From the NCBI GenBank assembly GCA_964343605.1, contig CAYFKJ010000002.1, positions 744,001 to 808,000 of the forward strand: a stretch of DNA of 64,000 nt, in the 5' to 3' direction. Every line of letters begins with the position of its first letter. Within the stretch, counting starts at the first letter, position 1. This DNA comes from CAYFKJ01 sp964343605 (GTDB taxonomy: Bacteria; Pseudomonadota; Alphaproteobacteria; UBA2966). The notes below the pieces were generated by a model that did no database searches, had not been told where the DNA came from, and saw only the letters and a list, made by a program, of their open reading frames with translations. Below are positions 1 to 7,776 of the stretch, one piece after another. The position numbers and the translations under genes were made by a program.

Positions 1-135
1 GCCCGCATGTCGCGGGCGGAGCAGAAAGCGGGCGCCCTGCCGGCCATGCTGACCGGCCCGATGATCGTCTTCTTCCTGCCCGTGGTCTTTATCGTTCTGC
101 TGGGGCCCGCGATTATTCAAATCATGCGGGTCTAA
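1..135 (+). CDS. TadC-like Tad pilus membrane protein, C-terminal end only
   Basis: Forty-four residues in frame from the window edge to a TAA. They contain a basic stretch followed by one long hydrophobic segment (about residues 20-42) and a short tail, which is how TadC/GspF-family inner-membrane platform proteins of Tad pilus systems end. The next gene starts on the last base of its stop codon (TAATG). TadG- and TadE-like genes lie 1.5-3.5 kb downstream on the other strand, which supports the Tad assignment. The 5' part lies outside the window, so the family call rests on the tail and the context. Confidence 0.65.
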   Translation, partial: ARMSRAEQKAGALPAMLTGPMIVFFLPVVFIVLLGPAIIQIMRV

Positions 136-509
136 TGATCGAGGAAATCGAGCAACTGCGCGTCTCCGCCGACGGGGGTGATGCGGAGGCTCAGTTCAAG
201 TTGGCGCAGATCCTCAACCACGGCCTCGGTACGGCGATGGACGAGGACGGCGCCCTTGCGCTTTACCGGACCTCGGCCGCCCAAGGCTACGAACGGGCGC
301 AGTTCACGCTGGGAGAGATCTGCAAGGAAGGCCGGATCACCCCGCAGGATCTCGTTCAGGCCTACATGTGGTTTGTCATCGTCGCGGACACCGGCAGCGG
401 GCTGGTCGCCGCGGCGCACGAGGCCTGCGAGGTGATCGAGCCCTTCATGACTCCAGAACAGATTTCAGAGGGGCGGGCCCGCGCTGCCGATTGGAGCGTG
501 AGCTCCTAA
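135..509 (+). CDS. Sel1-repeat protein
   Basis: A 124-residue protein with two Sel1/TPR-like helical repeats (about residues 10-85; AQFKLAQILNHGLG and AQFTLGEIC repeat cores). Such repeats mediate protein-protein contacts. There is no signal peptide, so it is probably cytoplasmic. The ATG overlaps the tadC-like stop codon by one base, suggesting translational coupling and a role connected with the pilus locus. It converges with the following minus-strand gene and overlaps its end by 4 bases. The exact function is unknown. Confidence 0.75.
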   Translation: MIEEIEQLRVSADGGDAEAQFKLAQILNHGLGTAMDEDGALALYRTSAAQGYERAQFTLGEICKEGRITPQDLVQAYMWFVIVADTGSGLVAAAHEACEVIEPFMTPEQISEGRARAADWSVSS

Positions 510-1555
510 GGCTTGACGATCCTGCAGTCAGCGCCTTGGGCGTTGAGAGCCGTACAGGCGGCTTGCGCCAGTTTGAGGGTTTGAACTGGCCCCGCCCAGG
601 CGACGAACGGTTTCTTGGTATTTTCCGTCACGGCAAAAACCTCGATCTGGTACGCCGCCAACAACTCGGCATGCTCCTTGCGCATCGCCGACCAGGTCTT
701 GAAGGCATCCTCCGCCGTTTCGAATTCGCCGATCTGCAGCGAAAAACTGCCGCTCTGCATGGCTGACACCTTTTCGGCCTCCACCTTGGCGTCGGCGCCC
801 TGACGGAGCGACACGTAATAACGGAGGTTTTCCTGGGCGCTGTCCTCCGGCAGGTCGAGGCGGGCCAGTTCATGCGCTCGTTCGTTGTTGCCCTGCAGGC
901 CATGCACGAGCGCCAGGTTCTGCCGAACCTGCGCCGTGGCGCTGGGCAGCTTCACGGCGCGTTCCAGGATCTCCGTGGCGCGCGTGAGATTGCCGTCCAG
1001 GGCCCAGGAGAGCGCCAGGTTATTGAGGATGGCAACGTTCTCGGGAGAAAGCGTTTTGGCTGACTGGTAGGAAATGCGCGCCGCCGCATGTCGGCCCAGA
1101 CGGTCCCGTGCGATGCCCAAGGCCAGCAGGGTGCGCCAATTGGGTGTGCCCAGGGTCATGGCCTCTGTCAGGGGTGTAATGGCGCGGTCGGGCTCGCCTG
1201 CGGCGATCAGGGCGCGGCCCAGCTCGGCCAGCAGGCGCGGGTTCTCCGCCCCCTCCGACAATGAGCGCTCCAATACCTGGACGGCGCGGGCGGGTGTTCC
1301 GACGTAGCGCAGGTTACGGGCGAGGCCCAGGGTTGCCTCGACGTCATCGGGATCGGCGGCGTGCAGGCTCTGGTAGTAGCGTGCCGCCGCCGCGTAGTCG
1401 CGCGATTGCTGCGAGGCCCGCGCGACCTTGGACAGCGATTTTTCGATGGCCGCCTGTTCCCGTGCATTGTCGATGTCCTCCTGGGAGGCGCAGCCGGAAA
1501 GCGCGATCGATCCGATCGCGAGCGCCAAGCCTCCGAGAATCAAGCCTTTCGACAT
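506..1555 (-). CDS. TadD-like TPR lipoprotein with C-terminal SPOR-like domain
   Basis: A 349-residue protein. I start it at the second ATG (1555) because an AGGGG ribosome-binding site lies 7-8 bases upstream, while the ATG at 1579 has none. The N-terminus is a lipoprotein signal ending in LSGC, giving a mature Cys at about residue 22. Several tetratricopeptide repeats fill residues 35-250. The last 80 residues (SFSLQIGEFETAEDAF onward, ending DCRIVKP) resemble a SPOR peptidoglycan-binding fold. TadD proteins are outer-membrane TPR lipoproteins that help assemble the Tad secretin. The SPOR-like tail is an unusual addition and is inferred by pattern only. Confidence 0.75.
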   Translation of the reverse strand: MSKGLILGGLALAIGSIALSGCASQEDIDNAREQAAIEKSLSKVARASQQSRDYAAAARYYQSLHAADPDDVEATLGLARNLRYVGTPARAVQVLERSLSEGAENPRLLAELGRALIAAGEPDRAITPLTEAMTLGTPNWRTLLALGIARDRLGRHAAARISYQSAKTLSPENVAILNNLALSWALDGNLTRATEILERAVKLPSATAQVRQNLALVHGLQGNNERAHELARLDLPEDSAQENLRYYVSLRQGADAKVEAEKVSAMQSGSFSLQIGEFETAEDAFKTWSAMRKEHAELLAAYQIEVFAVTENTKKPFVAWAGPVQTLKLAQAACTALNAQGADCRIVKP

Positions 1556-1648
1556 CGGGATACCCCTGCCAGCCAACATTGGTGGAGAGTATATCTTTTT
1601 GGCCTTTCGGGCGACAGGGCTCTCAACTGAGAGCGAAGACTACCCGGC

Positions 1649-3019
1649 TTATCTGGCGAGTCTCAAAGTCGTCTCGCCGCTGTCGCCAATAGCAACGTTG
1701 TCGGCAGCGCAGGAATCAGGATCGACGGAGCCGGTTGTACCGGAGTAGGTGATCGTTCTGCCGATTATCTTGGTGCAGCGCATGCTGTGGTCGGTTGTGC
1801 CCGAGTACTCGACCTGATGGTCAGGCACATAGATGACCCCATCCAGAAGCACGTCGATCTCGCCGGCCAACTTGAACTTGATACCGGAATCGGCCGATTC
1901 TTGACTTGGATCCTGGTGGAACAGCACGCCCGCGTAGGTGCCGCTGGTGGGCGCCGTTAGGCTGCCGGTCGTTCCGCTGCCGCTAAAATCAATGTCGCCG
2001 TAGCTGTCCTCGGTACTCGTGTTGTAAAACACAACGCCGCCGATTCCGCCGCTCCCGGTCTCCAACGTATTGTCGCTACCAGACATCTTGAAACCGCCGC
2101 TGTCTAAAACATAGACGCCGGGTTCGAAAGTGATGGTGTTGTTGGAACCCGAAATTTCAAGGCCGCCGCAATAGGTCCCCGGCGTGACCGTCTCGGTTGT
2201 GTCACTATCCGAGAAATTGTAGTCGTTGAAATCGCAATCTTCTACAGTCGGCGTTGCGAGATCGGCAAGAGGATCGTCAGGAATGTCGTTGCAGTTTTCC
2301 GTCGGCGAGGGATCGATTGTACCGCTGCCGCCCTGGAGAGACCCACCGGCAACACAGATCGAGCCAGCGTCGATGTCGACCGTGCCAGGAGCTTCCAAGG
2401 CCTTATCCGAATCCGTCGAACTTACGGCGATACCGCAATCGCCCAGGTCTAGGGACGTCGTGCCGTTAAGCAGGAAAGCGCTGGCCTCGCTTTCTTCCGT
2501 TGCCCACAAACAGAATGTGCCGCCGCCGCCGCTCGATTCCGCATAGGCGATGGCTTCGGTTTCGACATCCTGGTCCGAAAGGCCGACCACGGAGGCGAAG
2601 TAGAGGCTGACGGGATTTTGATTTGCCGTTGCCCGTCGAACCGTGACGCGGACGGCGTTGGTCGGCGAACCGGCGGCCGTGAACTCTCTTCCGTCATCGT
2701 CCCAATTGCCGAGCACGACGTCGTCGGTGTTGAGAACTTCGCCATGGTGAGAGACCGGCATGTTGGCCTGGGCATAGGTTGTGGCGAGCGTTTTGGCGTT
2801 GTCTTCGTCGTCGAGCGAGGTCGCCGCCGCCAGCGCAGCGGCGTCGGCTGCTGCGCGCAATTCGGCCTGGACGTACAGCAATTGGCCCATGTCCACCGAA
2901 ACCGCGGCGGCACCGAAAATAACCGGCATTGCCAACGCGACGATGATGAAGACAGCGCCGCGTTCATTGCGTTTGAATTCCCGCAGGCGGGATTTTAAAT
3001 GCCCCAATTCTCTCCACAT
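1649..3019 (-). CDS. TadG-like pilus-locus protein
   Basis: A 456-residue protein. A short basic N-terminus precedes ERGAVFIIVALAMPVIFGAA and a following alpha-helical stretch rich in Ala (residues 19-68), the hallmark of the TadG/TadE N-terminal anchor. The remaining extracytoplasmic part is acidic, rich in Gly, Ser and Thr and has repeated short beta-strand patterns (NNTITFEPGVYVLDSGGFKM and similar), suggesting a beta-helix-like domain. I see no clear von Willebrand A domain, which many TadG proteins have. It starts 3 bases after the end of the tadE-like gene, so the two are co-transcribed. Confidence 0.8.
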   Translation of the reverse strand: MWRELGHLKSRLREFKRNERGAVFIIVALAMPVIFGAAAVSVDMGQLLYVQAELRAAADAAALAAATSLDDEDNAKTLATTYAQANMPVSHHGEVLNTDDVVLGNWDDDGREFTAAGSPTNAVRVTVRRATANQNPVSLYFASVVGLSDQDVETEAIAYAESSGGGGTFCLWATEESEASAFLLNGTTSLDLGDCGIAVSSTDSDKALEAPGTVDIDAGSICVAGGSLQGGSGTIDPSPTENCNDIPDDPLADLATPTVEDCDFNDYNFSDSDTTETVTPGTYCGGLEISGSNNTITFEPGVYVLDSGGFKMSGSDNTLETGSGGIGGVVFYNTSTEDSYGDIDFSGSGTTGSLTAPTSGTYAGVLFHQDPSQESADSGIKFKLAGEIDVLLDGVIYVPDHQVEYSGTTDHSMRCTKIIGRTITYSGTTGSVDPDSCAADNVAIGDSGETTLRLAR

Positions 3020-3022
3020 GGC

Positions 3023-3469
3023 CTAGGACTCCAGGCGCATGGTGATGCTGACCTCGATGTTGCCGTCCATCAAGGTAGACGCAAGGGCGTTGACGATGGC
3101 GGCCTCGGACATGGGGACGCTGACGTCGATTGTGACGTCGGTGCCGTCGTCGGTAAGCGTGACGGTCGGGTTCAAATTGTCGTTGTTGATAAGTGTGGCG
3201 ACCAGGGCCTCGGCCTGGGCTTCGGTCGATTCGCCGACGGCGTAACTTCGCGCGGCTTCGCGTGCCGCATAGACCATCAACTGGCGGGTGTTCAGGACCA
3301 GGCCGTACTGAATAATGCCGAACAGGACGGCGATGAGAACAGGCAGCAGAATGGCGAATTCGATCGCCACCGCGCCGCGGGTATTCCTCAGGGCCCGGCG
3401 TAATCGGCTCATGATCGGCCGTTTCGTCGATTTTTCGGTAGAATTGGAGGGTTTCTCGCTCTCAGCCAT
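3023..3469 (-). CDS. tadE: TadE-like pseudopilin
   Basis: A 148-residue protein with the TadE signature RGAVAIEFAILLPVLIAVLFG (residues 31-51). A Gly followed by a Glu at +5 fits cleavage by a prepilin peptidase, and one transmembrane segment is followed by a periplasmic domain. TadE/F pseudopilins are processed minor components of Tad pili. It is the first gene of a two-gene minus-strand unit with the TadG-like gene. Confidence 0.85.
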   Translation of the reverse strand: MAESEKPSNSTEKSTKRPIMSRLRRALRNTRGAVAIEFAILLPVLIAVLFGIIQYGLVLNTRQLMVYAAREAARSYAVGESTEAQAEALVATLINNDNLNPTVTLTDDGTDVTIDVSVPMSEAAIVNALASTLMDGNIEVSITMRLES

Positions 3470-3620
3470 GCCATGTCCTCGCGCAAACGCACGCCGGGCA
3501 AGCGCTTATTTCCTATTTCCTATGTTACCACAAAGAGCATTAAGCCGGGGTAAATGAAATACTGCAGCAAAATCAGTGGATTGGCGCTATCCTGGAGCTA
3601 TGGAATAGGGGAGGTCGGAC

Positions 3621-4310
3621 ATGATATTCGGTGCCCACACGGTTGTTTACAGCAAGGACGCAGAGGCTGACCGGGCGTTTTTCCGCGACATTCTGGGCTT
3701 CGATTCGGTGGATGCCGGGCACGATTGGCTGATTTTCGCGCTGCCGCCCGGCGAAGCCGCATTTCATCCCTCGGACTCGAGCGAAGCCCACGAGCTTTAT
3801 CTGATGTGCGACGACGTGGAGGCCGAAATCGCCGCCCTGACCAAAAAGGGTGTTGTGTGTTCGCCCCTGCAGGAGGAGGTGTGGGGTACCTTGACCAGCA
3901 TCCGAATGCCGGGTGGCGGTAATCTTGGTCTCTACCAGCCCAAGCACCCCACCGCCATCGGCGTCTGGCAAGGCCGGGCGAGCGATGACCTGCCCGGATC
4001 CGTCGCCCGGCCCATGCAATTCGAAAACGGCACGGCGGTCGGCACCAGCGATGTTTGGCAGGGCGGTCAATATTGCAAGATCCTGACGGCGGCTGGCATC
4101 GTCGGCTGCGGCATCTTCGATCTGGAGGTCGCCGCCGAATTCGGCGAGGCCATCGCCATCGCCAGGGGCACGCCCGATCAGCCGTTGGTCGAGCCGGAAG
4201 ATCTGCTCGACGCCGTCATCGTCGGTCTGACGCCGCAGGCGGAAGCGCTAGGCGCCCGCGAAGGCATGACCGGGCGCGAGGCCGTCGAAACCTTCCTCGC
4301 CGCCCGCTAA
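3621..4310 (+). CDS. VOC (glyoxalase-like) protein fused to a DUF1805-like domain
   Basis: A 229-residue protein. Residues 1-115 form a vicinal-oxygen-chelate fold (opening IFGAHTVVYSKDAEADRAFF, later HELYLMCDDVEAEIAAL and NLGLYQPKHP). Residues 145-228 do not belong to that fold. They match the pattern of DUF1805/YunC-like proteins: a GIVGCGIFDLEVAAEFG strand-helix, an EDLLDAVIVGLTPQAE helix and the terminal motif GMTGREAVE. A GGAGG-type site precedes the ATG. The gene is monocistronic and converges on fba. The substrate is unknown. The fusion is read through one uninterrupted frame with no sign of a frameshift. Confidence 0.75.
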   Translation: MIFGAHTVVYSKDAEADRAFFRDILGFDSVDAGHDWLIFALPPGEAAFHPSDSSEAHELYLMCDDVEAEIAALTKKGVVCSPLQEEVWGTLTSIRMPGGGNLGLYQPKHPTAIGVWQGRASDDLPGSVARPMQFENGTAVGTSDVWQGGQYCKILTAAGIVGCGIFDLEVAAEFGEAIAIARGTPDQPLVEPEDLLDAVIVGLTPQAEALGAREGMTGREAVETFLAAR

Positions 4311-4314
4311 CCTA

Positions 4315-4335
4315 ATTGGTGTCAGGCACCAATTA
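4315..4335. terminator. Palindromic hairpin between convergent genes (REP-like, possible bidirectional terminator)
   Basis: AATTGGTG (4315-4322) pairs perfectly with CACCAATT (4328-4335) around a TCAGG loop. It sits in the 31-base gap between the ends of the VOC gene and fba. The GGTGTCAGGCACC core is similar to widespread REP-type palindromes. Neither side has a strong T-run, so terminator activity is an inference from position. Confidence 0.55.
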
Positions 4336-4341
4336 TCGGGG

Positions 4342-5406
4342 TTAGTGGATTTGCGGGTCGAGCGAGCCGTCGGCGTAGCGCGTGGCCATGTCGGCCAGCG
4401 GGATCGGTTTGATTTTCGAGGCATTGCCCGCCGTGTCGAAGGCCTCGTAGCGCGCCGTGCAAACCTCGATCATCGCCGCGATCGCCGGCTTGTTGAAATT
4501 GCGCGGATCGAACTCGGCGCCCTTCTCGCTGGCCACCTTGCGGTACTGGCCGGTAATCGCCATGCGGCAATCGGTGTCGATGTTGACCTTGCGCACGCCG
4601 TTCTTGATGCCGACCACGACCTCGTCGACCGGCACGCCGTAGGTCTGGGGCATATCGCCGCCGTACTCGTTGATAATGTCCTGAAGGTCCTGCGGGACGG
4701 CGGAGGAGCCGTGCATCACCAAGTGCGTGTTGGGCAGCCGCGCGTTGATCGCCTTGATGACGTCCATGGCCAGGATGTCGCCGGTGGGCTTGCGCGTGAA
4801 CTTGTAGGCGCCGTGCGAGGTGCCAATGGCAACGGCCAGGGCGTCGCACTTGGTCTTGGCGACGAAATCGGCGGCCTGGTCGGGATCCGTCAGCAACTGG
4901 TCCTTGTCCAGCTTGCCTTCGAAGCCGTGGCCGTCCTCCTTCTCACCCTCGCCGGTTTCCAGCGAACCGAGGCAGCCGAGTTCCCCTTCGACCGAAACGC
5001 CGACGGAATGAGCGATGTCCACGACGGTGCGGGTGACGTCGACGTTGTACTCGTACTCGGCCGGCGATTTGGCGTCCTCCTCCAGCGAGCCGTCCATCAT
5101 CACGGAGGTAAAACCGTTGGTCATGGCGGAGGTACAGGTGGCCGGGCTGTTGCCATGGTCCTGGTGCATGCAGATGGGTAGGTCGGGATAGCTTTCCACG
5201 GCGCCCATGATCAGATGGCGTAGGAAGATATCGCCGGCGTAGGCGCGGGCACCCCGGCTGGCCTGCAGGATGACCGGGGAATCGGTAGCCTTGGCCGCCT
5301 CCATGATGGCGATCACCTGCTCGAGATTGTTGACGTTGAAGGCGGGCAAGCCGTAGTCGTTTTCGGCCGCATGATCGAGTAGTTGCCGCATTGATACCAG
5401 TGCCAT
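4342..5406 (-). CDS. fba: Class II fructose-bisphosphate aldolase
   Basis: A 354-residue enzyme that interconverts fructose-1,6-bisphosphate with dihydroxyacetone phosphate and glyceraldehyde-3-phosphate. Class II zinc-site motifs are present: MHQDHGN (about residue 80), GELGCLGSLETGEGE (about 139-153) and MHGSSAVP (about 226-233). Length and motifs fit the longer aldolases often annotated as the Calvin-cycle subtype. It is the last gene of the minus-strand run tkt-gap-pgk-fba, 69 bases after pgk. No RuBisCO or phosphoribulokinase gene is visible, so an autotrophic role is unproven. Confidence 0.93.
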   Translation of the reverse strand: MALVSMRQLLDHAAENDYGLPAFNVNNLEQVIAIMEAAKATDSPVILQASRGARAYAGDIFLRHLIMGAVESYPDLPICMHQDHGNSPATCTSAMTNGFTSVMMDGSLEEDAKSPAEYEYNVDVTRTVVDIAHSVGVSVEGELGCLGSLETGEGEKEDGHGFEGKLDKDQLLTDPDQAADFVAKTKCDALAVAIGTSHGAYKFTRKPTGDILAMDVIKAINARLPNTHLVMHGSSAVPQDLQDIINEYGGDMPQTYGVPVDEVVVGIKNGVRKVNIDTDCRMAITGQYRKVASEKGAEFDPRNFNKPAIAAMIEVCTARYEAFDTAGNASKIKPIPLADMATRYADGSLDPQIH

Positions 5407-5475
5407 TGGTCTACCTCTTCTTTTCGTTGGGGGTCCCGAGGTGCTGCTCGGTGATTGATCCTCGATTGATGCGGC

Positions 5476-6679
5476 CTAGCCGGCCGCGTTTTCCAAGGCG
5501 ACGACGCCGGGCAACTGTTTTCCCTCAAGCCATTCGAGGAAGGCCCCGCCGGCCGCCGATAAATACGTAAACTCGTCCGCCGCGCCGGCGTGGGCCAGCG
5601 CCGCTACCGTATCGCCGCCCCCGGCCACGCTGACAAGCTTGCCGGCCTTGGTCAATTCGGCCGCCGCCCGGGCCACGGCGTTGGTTCCGGCATCGAAGGG
5701 GGGAATTTCGAACGCCCCCATCGGTCCGTTCCAAACCAGCGTCCGGCAGGCGGCCAAACGGCTCGATAAATCCTGCGCCGCGGCCGCGCCAATGTCCAGA
5801 ATCATCGCATCGTCCGGGACGTTATTCACGGATACGGTTTCACACGCCGCGCCCGCCTTAAACTCACGCGCGATTACGACATCGTCCGGCAAAACGATTT
5901 CGCAGCCCGCCGCTGCCGCGGATGCGCCGATCTCGCGTGCCGTATCGGCGAGATCGGATTCGCACAAGCTGTTGCCGACGTCGACGCCGTTTGCGTGGAG
6001 GAAGGTGTTGGCCATCCCGCCGCCGATTATCAGCATGTCGACTTTGCCGATCAGGTTGCCCAGCAACTCAAGCTTGGTCGACACCTTGGCGCCGCCCACG
6101 ACGGCCGCCACCGGGCGTTCCGGCGATTCCAAAGCCCGAGCCAGGGCCTTCAACTCCGCTTCCATGCCGCGACCGGCCGCGGCCGGCAACAGGCGGGCGA
6201 GCGCCTCGGTGGAAGCGTGGGCCCGATGGGCGCAGGAAAAGGCGTCGTTGACGTAACAATCGCCGTTGGCCGCCAATAGGGCGGCAAAAGCGCCGTCGTT
6301 GGCTTCCTCGCCGGCGTGGAAACGGAGGTTTTCCAGCAGGGCGACGTCGCCGTCACCCAAATTGTCGACCACCGAACCTGCGGCATCGCCGATACAGTCG
6401 GATGCAAAGGCGACGGGCCGGCCGAGTGCCCGGCTCAANNNNNNNNNNGACGGGTGACAGGGACATATCCGCGACCACAGCTCCTTTGGGCCGGCCGAAG
6501 TGCGACAGCACGACGACGCGGGCCCCCCGGCTGCTTAGTTCAGCTAGCGTCGGGACGAGGCGGTCGATGCGGGTGGTGTCGCTGACGGCGCCGTCCCGCA
6601 TCGGTACGTTGAGGTCGGCCCGGACCAGGACCCGCTTGCCCGCGACGTCCAAGTCATCGATGGTCTTGAACGCGGCCAT
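5476..6679 (-). CDS. pgk: Phosphoglycerate kinase, interrupted by an assembly gap
   Basis: Converts 1,3-bisphosphoglycerate and ADP to 3-phosphoglycerate and ATP. The N-terminal part (6449-6679, 77 residues) carries RVLVRADLNVPMRDG and VVLSHFGRPKG. The C-terminal part (5476-6438) carries AVVGGAKVSTK, VWNGPMGAFE and VAGGGDT. Ten Ns (6439-6448) separate MSLSPV from LSRALGRPV, exactly where the family normally has about three residues. The two halves are therefore in different frames as drawn: nine missing bases, not ten, would restore a protein of about 400 residues. This is an assembly artefact rather than a pseudogene. It lies 15 bases after gap. Confidence 0.93.
6439..6448. other. Assembly gap (10 Ns) inside pgk
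   Basis: A run of ten N bases. The flanking codons are intact on both sides (Val before, Leu after), and the family alignment expects a multiple of three bases. The length is therefore a placeholder or is off by one. Confidence 0.97.
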
Positions 6680-6694
6680 GCCGGTGTTTGCTCC

Positions 6695-7702
6695 TTAGCC
6701 CAGTTTGGCCATGGCGACCGCGGTGTCACCCATCCTGTTGGAGAAACCCCATTCGTTGTCGTACCACGACAGCACGCGCACCAGGCGGCCGTCGATGACC
6801 TGCGTCTGCGTCACGTCGAAGGTCGAACTTGCGGGATCGTGGTTGAAGTCGATCGAGACCATCGGCTTGTCGCAAACGGCCAGGACGCCCTTCAGGGGAC
6901 CGTTGGCGGCCTTGACGATGGCGGCATTGACTTCCTCCGCCGTCGTTTTGCGCTTGGCGGTGAACGTGAGATCGATCATCGAGACATTCGGCGTGGGCAC
7001 GCGGACCGAGGTGCCGTCGAGCTTGCCCGCCAGTTCCGGCAACACCAGTCCGACGGCGCGGGCGGCGCCCGTCGACGTGGGGATCATGGACATGGCGGCG
7101 GCGCGGGCCCGGCGCAGATCGCCGTGCAAGGTATCCAGTACCGGCTGGTCGCCGGTGTAGCTGTGCACCGTCGTCATGAAGCCCTGGGCGATGCCGACTT
7201 TCTTGTGCAGCACCTGCGCGACCGGCGCCAGGCAATTGGTCGTGCACGAGGCGTTCGAGACGACGCGGTGGCTTTTGCGCAGCTTCTTGTGGTTGACGCC
7301 GTAGACGACCGTCAGGTCGGCGTCTGCACCGGGTGCCGAAATCAGGACGCGCTTGGCGCCGGCTTCGAGATGCTGAGCGGCGGCTTCGCGCTTGGTGAAC
7401 AGGCCCGTGCACTCAAGGGCGATGTCGACGCCCAATTTCGCCCACGGCAGTTCCGACGGGTTGCGAACCGCGCTGACGGCAATATTGCCGGTCCCGATAT
7501 TGAAACCGGTTTTTGTTACTTTGACCTTGCCCGGAAAGCGGCCGTGCACCGAATCGTGCTGCAGCAGGTGGGCGTTGCTCTCGACGCTGCCGAGGTCGTT
7601 GACGGCAACGACCTTAAGGTCCTTGCGGCCGGACTCGTGAATGGCCCGGAGGACCAGTCGGCCGATGCGGCCGAACCCATTAATCGCTACGCGCGTTGCC
7701 AT
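6695..7702 (-). CDS. gap: Glyceraldehyde-3-phosphate dehydrogenase, type I
   Basis: A 335-residue enzyme that oxidises and phosphorylates glyceraldehyde-3-phosphate to 1,3-bisphosphoglycerate. It has the Rossmann start RVAINGFGRIGRLVLRA, the catalytic cysteine motif SNASCTTNCLAP (about residues 149-160), HSYTGDQ, and WYDNEWGFSNRM at the C-terminus. It lies second in the tkt-gap-pgk-fba operon, 74 bases after tkt. Confidence 0.96.
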   Translation of the reverse strand: MATRVAINGFGRIGRLVLRAIHESGRKDLKVVAVNDLGSVESNAHLLQHDSVHGRFPGKVKVTKTGFNIGTGNIAVSAVRNPSELPWAKLGVDIALECTGLFTKREAAAQHLEAGAKRVLISAPGADADLTVVYGVNHKKLRKSHRVVSNASCTTNCLAPVAQVLHKKVGIAQGFMTTVHSYTGDQPVLDTLHGDLRRARAAAMSMIPTSTGAARAVGLVLPELAGKLDGTSVRVPTPNVSMIDLTFTAKRKTTAEEVNAAIVKAANGPLKGVLAVCDKPMVSIDFNHDPASSTFDVTQTQVIDGRLVRVLSWYDNEWGFSNRMGDTAVAMAKLG

Positions 7703-7776
7703 GACAAATCTCCCGTCTCATTGGCTGAATTTCTTGTTTCAATATCCTGCATTGCCGTTCCGTCACTTGCCGTTGA

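Noticed and set aside
5476..6679. pgk as a pseudogene
   Set aside because: The frame break coincides exactly with the run of Ns; both flanks are intact and conserved.
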